A stretch of DNA of 5,961 nucleotides. Origin: Deltaproteobacteria bacterium (GTDB lineage Bacteria > UBA10199 > DSSB01). The notes beneath the pieces were generated by a model that was not told the DNA's origin, searched no databases, and saw nothing but the letters and a program-made list of their open reading frames with translations. The position numbers and the translations under genes are program-made. Location of the stretch: contig JAIOPF010000178.1 in NCBI GenBank assembly GCA_021414045.1, forward strand, positions 1 to 5,961, written 5' to 3'. Positions within the stretch are counted from its first letter, which is position 1, and each line of letters begins with the position of its first letter. Of the stretch, positions 5,417 through 5,961 are shown in pieces.

Positions 5417-5439
5417 GATATATAGAAGAAAAATATCAA
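5411..5439 (-). promoter_or_regulatory. Predicted sigma-70-type promoter of the sulfur operon
   Basis: On the minus strand TTGATA (5439-5434) and TATATT (5416-5411) are separated by exactly 17 bases. Both differ from TTGACA and TATAAT by one base each. The start of transcription would fall near 5400-5405, giving a leader of roughly 20 bases before the repressor ATG. Confidence 0.6.
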
Positions 5440-5472
5440 GATGCATTCCATTTGCAGATTTCCGGGCCTTAT

Positions 5473-5559
5473 TTAAGGCCAGGCGTCGAAAGCGGCTTCG
5501 TCGGGTAAGTCGAACACTCGCCAAAGGTCGTAATAAACAGGCGCCTGGGAACGGCCCAT
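5473..5559 (-). pseudogene. Possible C-terminal remnant of an unknown protein
   Basis: On the minus strand a frame ending at TAA 5475-5473 reads QAPVYYDLWRVFDLPDEAAF and then DAWP. It is G+C-richer than its surroundings and looks like real coding sequence. An ATG occurs at 5559, but without a ribosome site. Just upstream, in another frame (about 5540-5600), SLTTILQYIEKLERRGWAV also looks like protein. One frameshift would join them, so I suspect the eroded 3' end of a gene. Family not recognised. Confidence 0.3.
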
Positions 5560-5613
5560 CCGCGACGTTCTAGTTTTTCGATGTATTGCAGGATTGTCGT
5601 GAGGGATGGGAAA

Positions 5614-5650
5614 TGCACTAAACCTTTATAAATTAGAAAAATTTAGTGCA
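5614..5650. repeat. Inverted repeat 1 of the GTGCACTAAA family
   Basis: Arms TGCACTAAA (5614-5622) and TTTAGTGCA (5642-5650) are perfect 9-bp complements with a 19-base centre. The right arm continues as CGTC, as in inverted repeat 3. Outside lies a second complementary pair, GATGGGAAA (5605-5613) and TTTCCCATC (about 5663-5671), so the structure is nested. Confidence 0.8.
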
Positions 5651-5720
5651 CGTCAGACGGTTTTTTCCCATCATTGGTTGCTTTATACTAACTGCATGCA
5701 TTTATTAACTTATAACAATT

Positions 5721-5799
5721 CAATCTATGGCCGTTTTTGTTCAAATGCGGTCATTATTGGGTCGTTATGTGCTCCTTCTGTGGGAGGATTGTGGGAAAA
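5721..5799. repeat. Dispersed repeat, copy 2 (hairpin block plus 41-bp conserved block)
   Basis: Direct-orientation partner of 2732-2821. It lacks the 11-base insert of copy 1. Its stem-loop has arms 5731-5738 and 5743-5750 with loop GTTC and keeps seven of eight pairs despite several base changes. The repeat abuts inverted repeat 2: the bases GTGCACTAAAA (5800-5810) follow directly, where copy 1 goes straight on to TTTAAA. Confidence 0.85.
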
Positions 5800-5800
5800 G

Positions 5801-5837
5801 TGCACTAAAAATTTAAAAATAAATCGGTTTTAGTGCA
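5801..5837. repeat. Inverted repeat 2 of the GTGCACTAAA family
   Basis: Arms TGCACTAAAA (5801-5810) and TTTTAGTGCA (5828-5837) are perfect 10-bp complements with a 17-base AT-rich centre. It immediately follows copy 2 of the operon-flanking repeat. Confidence 0.8.
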
Positions 5838-5865
5838 TGAAATGATTTGCGCTTCAGATCTGGTC

Positions 5866-5910
5866 GACGTACACTAATTTTCGGAAAATAACATAATTTT
5901 AGTGCACGTC
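5866..5910. repeat. Inverted repeat 3 of the GTGCACTAAA family
   Basis: Arms 5866-5881 and 5895-5910 are complementary at 13 of 16 positions (consensus GACGTGCACTAAAATT) with a 13-base centre. The right arm ends one base before the ATG of the right-end frame. It may be the terminal repeat of an element or an operator for that gene. Confidence 0.75.
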
Positions 5911-5911
5911 T

Positions 5912-5961
5912 ATGGAAGCCATCCTCACAGCCTTAGAAGAAGAGAAGAAACAGGCCGACCG
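5912..5961 (+). CDS. Start of an unknown protein (runs off right edge)
   Basis: The plus strand is open from ATG 5912 to the edge, giving 16 complete residues, MEAILTALEEEKKQAD. The heptad-like charge pattern suggests a helical or coiled-coil N-terminus. The preceding in-frame stop (5900-5902) leaves this ATG as the only start, but no Shine-Dalgarno is visible because inverted repeat 3 occupies the upstream bases. A mobile-element protein or a small DNA-binding protein is possible. Too little sequence to assign. Confidence 0.35.
   Translation, partial: MEAILTALEEEKKQAD

Larger units (their letters stand above)
5406..5911. other. AT-rich stretch with repeats, no convincing complete gene
   Basis: About 500 bases between the operon promoter and the right-end frame. 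It holds the operon promoter, a possible eroded gene end (5473-5600), three GTGCACTAAA-type inverted repeats (5614-5650, 5801-5837, 5866-5910) and copy 2 of the operon-flanking repeat (5721-5799). The frames crossing it are short and mostly AT-driven. It looks like overlapping ends of small mobile or repeat elements. Confidence 0.6.

Noticed and set aside
5606..5833. 75-residue plus-strand frame across the right repeats
   Set aside because: It is made of AT-rich repeat sequence and crosses two inverted repeats and the dispersed repeat; composition is not protein-like.
5600..5910. CRISPR array or integron attC sites as explanation of the right-hand repeats
   Set aside because: Units are palindromes at irregular spacing without equal spacers, and no attC-type core sites (GTTRRRY/RYYYAAC pairs) are evident.

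Overview
The window (about half G+C) comes from a bacterium. Every gene I call with confidence lies on the minus strand, and most have Shine-Dalgarno sites. Nothing here fixes the taxon. The gene style and the sulfide-detoxification operon fit a Gram-negative, proteobacterium-like or related environmental lineage, but that is inference.

Left part (1-2617), probably resident chromosome: the start of a small membrane protein (109 to beyond the left edge), a macro-domain protein (756-268), an unrecognised 326-residue protein (2096-1116), and a 95-residue protein with a duplicated helix motif (2452-2165). A strong intrinsic terminator lies between the last two. At 2618-2664 there is a 47-base 3' fragment of a tRNA-Ala(GGC) gene, from anticodon loop to CCA. 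This is the usual scar of tyrosine-recombinase integration into a tRNA gene. Its orientation puts the inserted DNA to the right, with the intact tRNA and integrase beyond the window.

Right part (2665-5961), probably island: a six-gene minus-strand operon reading 5381 to 2773 in the order ArsR-type repressor, rhodanese with a membrane tail, TauE/SafE exporter, DUF302 remnant, persulfide dioxygenase, sulfide:quinone-oxidoreductase-like remnant. A promoter and AT-rich palindromes precede the repressor. The first three genes look complete. The last three look damaged: DUF302 is reduced to its two ends (26 codons) in frame, the dioxygenase lacks about 43 residues including the TPGH metal ligand, and the SQR-like gene stops after about 45 codons at a repeat. 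In an intact system SQR would make persulfide from sulfide, the dioxygenase would oxidise glutathione persulfide to sulfite, rhodanese would move sulfane sulfur, and TauE would export sulfite or a related anion. Here the exporter, rhodanese and sensor are kept while the oxidising enzymes are crippled.

Two copies of an approximately 80-90 bp repeat flank the operon (2732-2821 and 5721-5799). Each has a hairpin whose pairing survives base changes. To the right, 5406-5911 is AT-rich and non-coding, with three GTGCACTAAA-type inverted repeats and a possible eroded gene end. A partial plus-strand frame starts at 5912.
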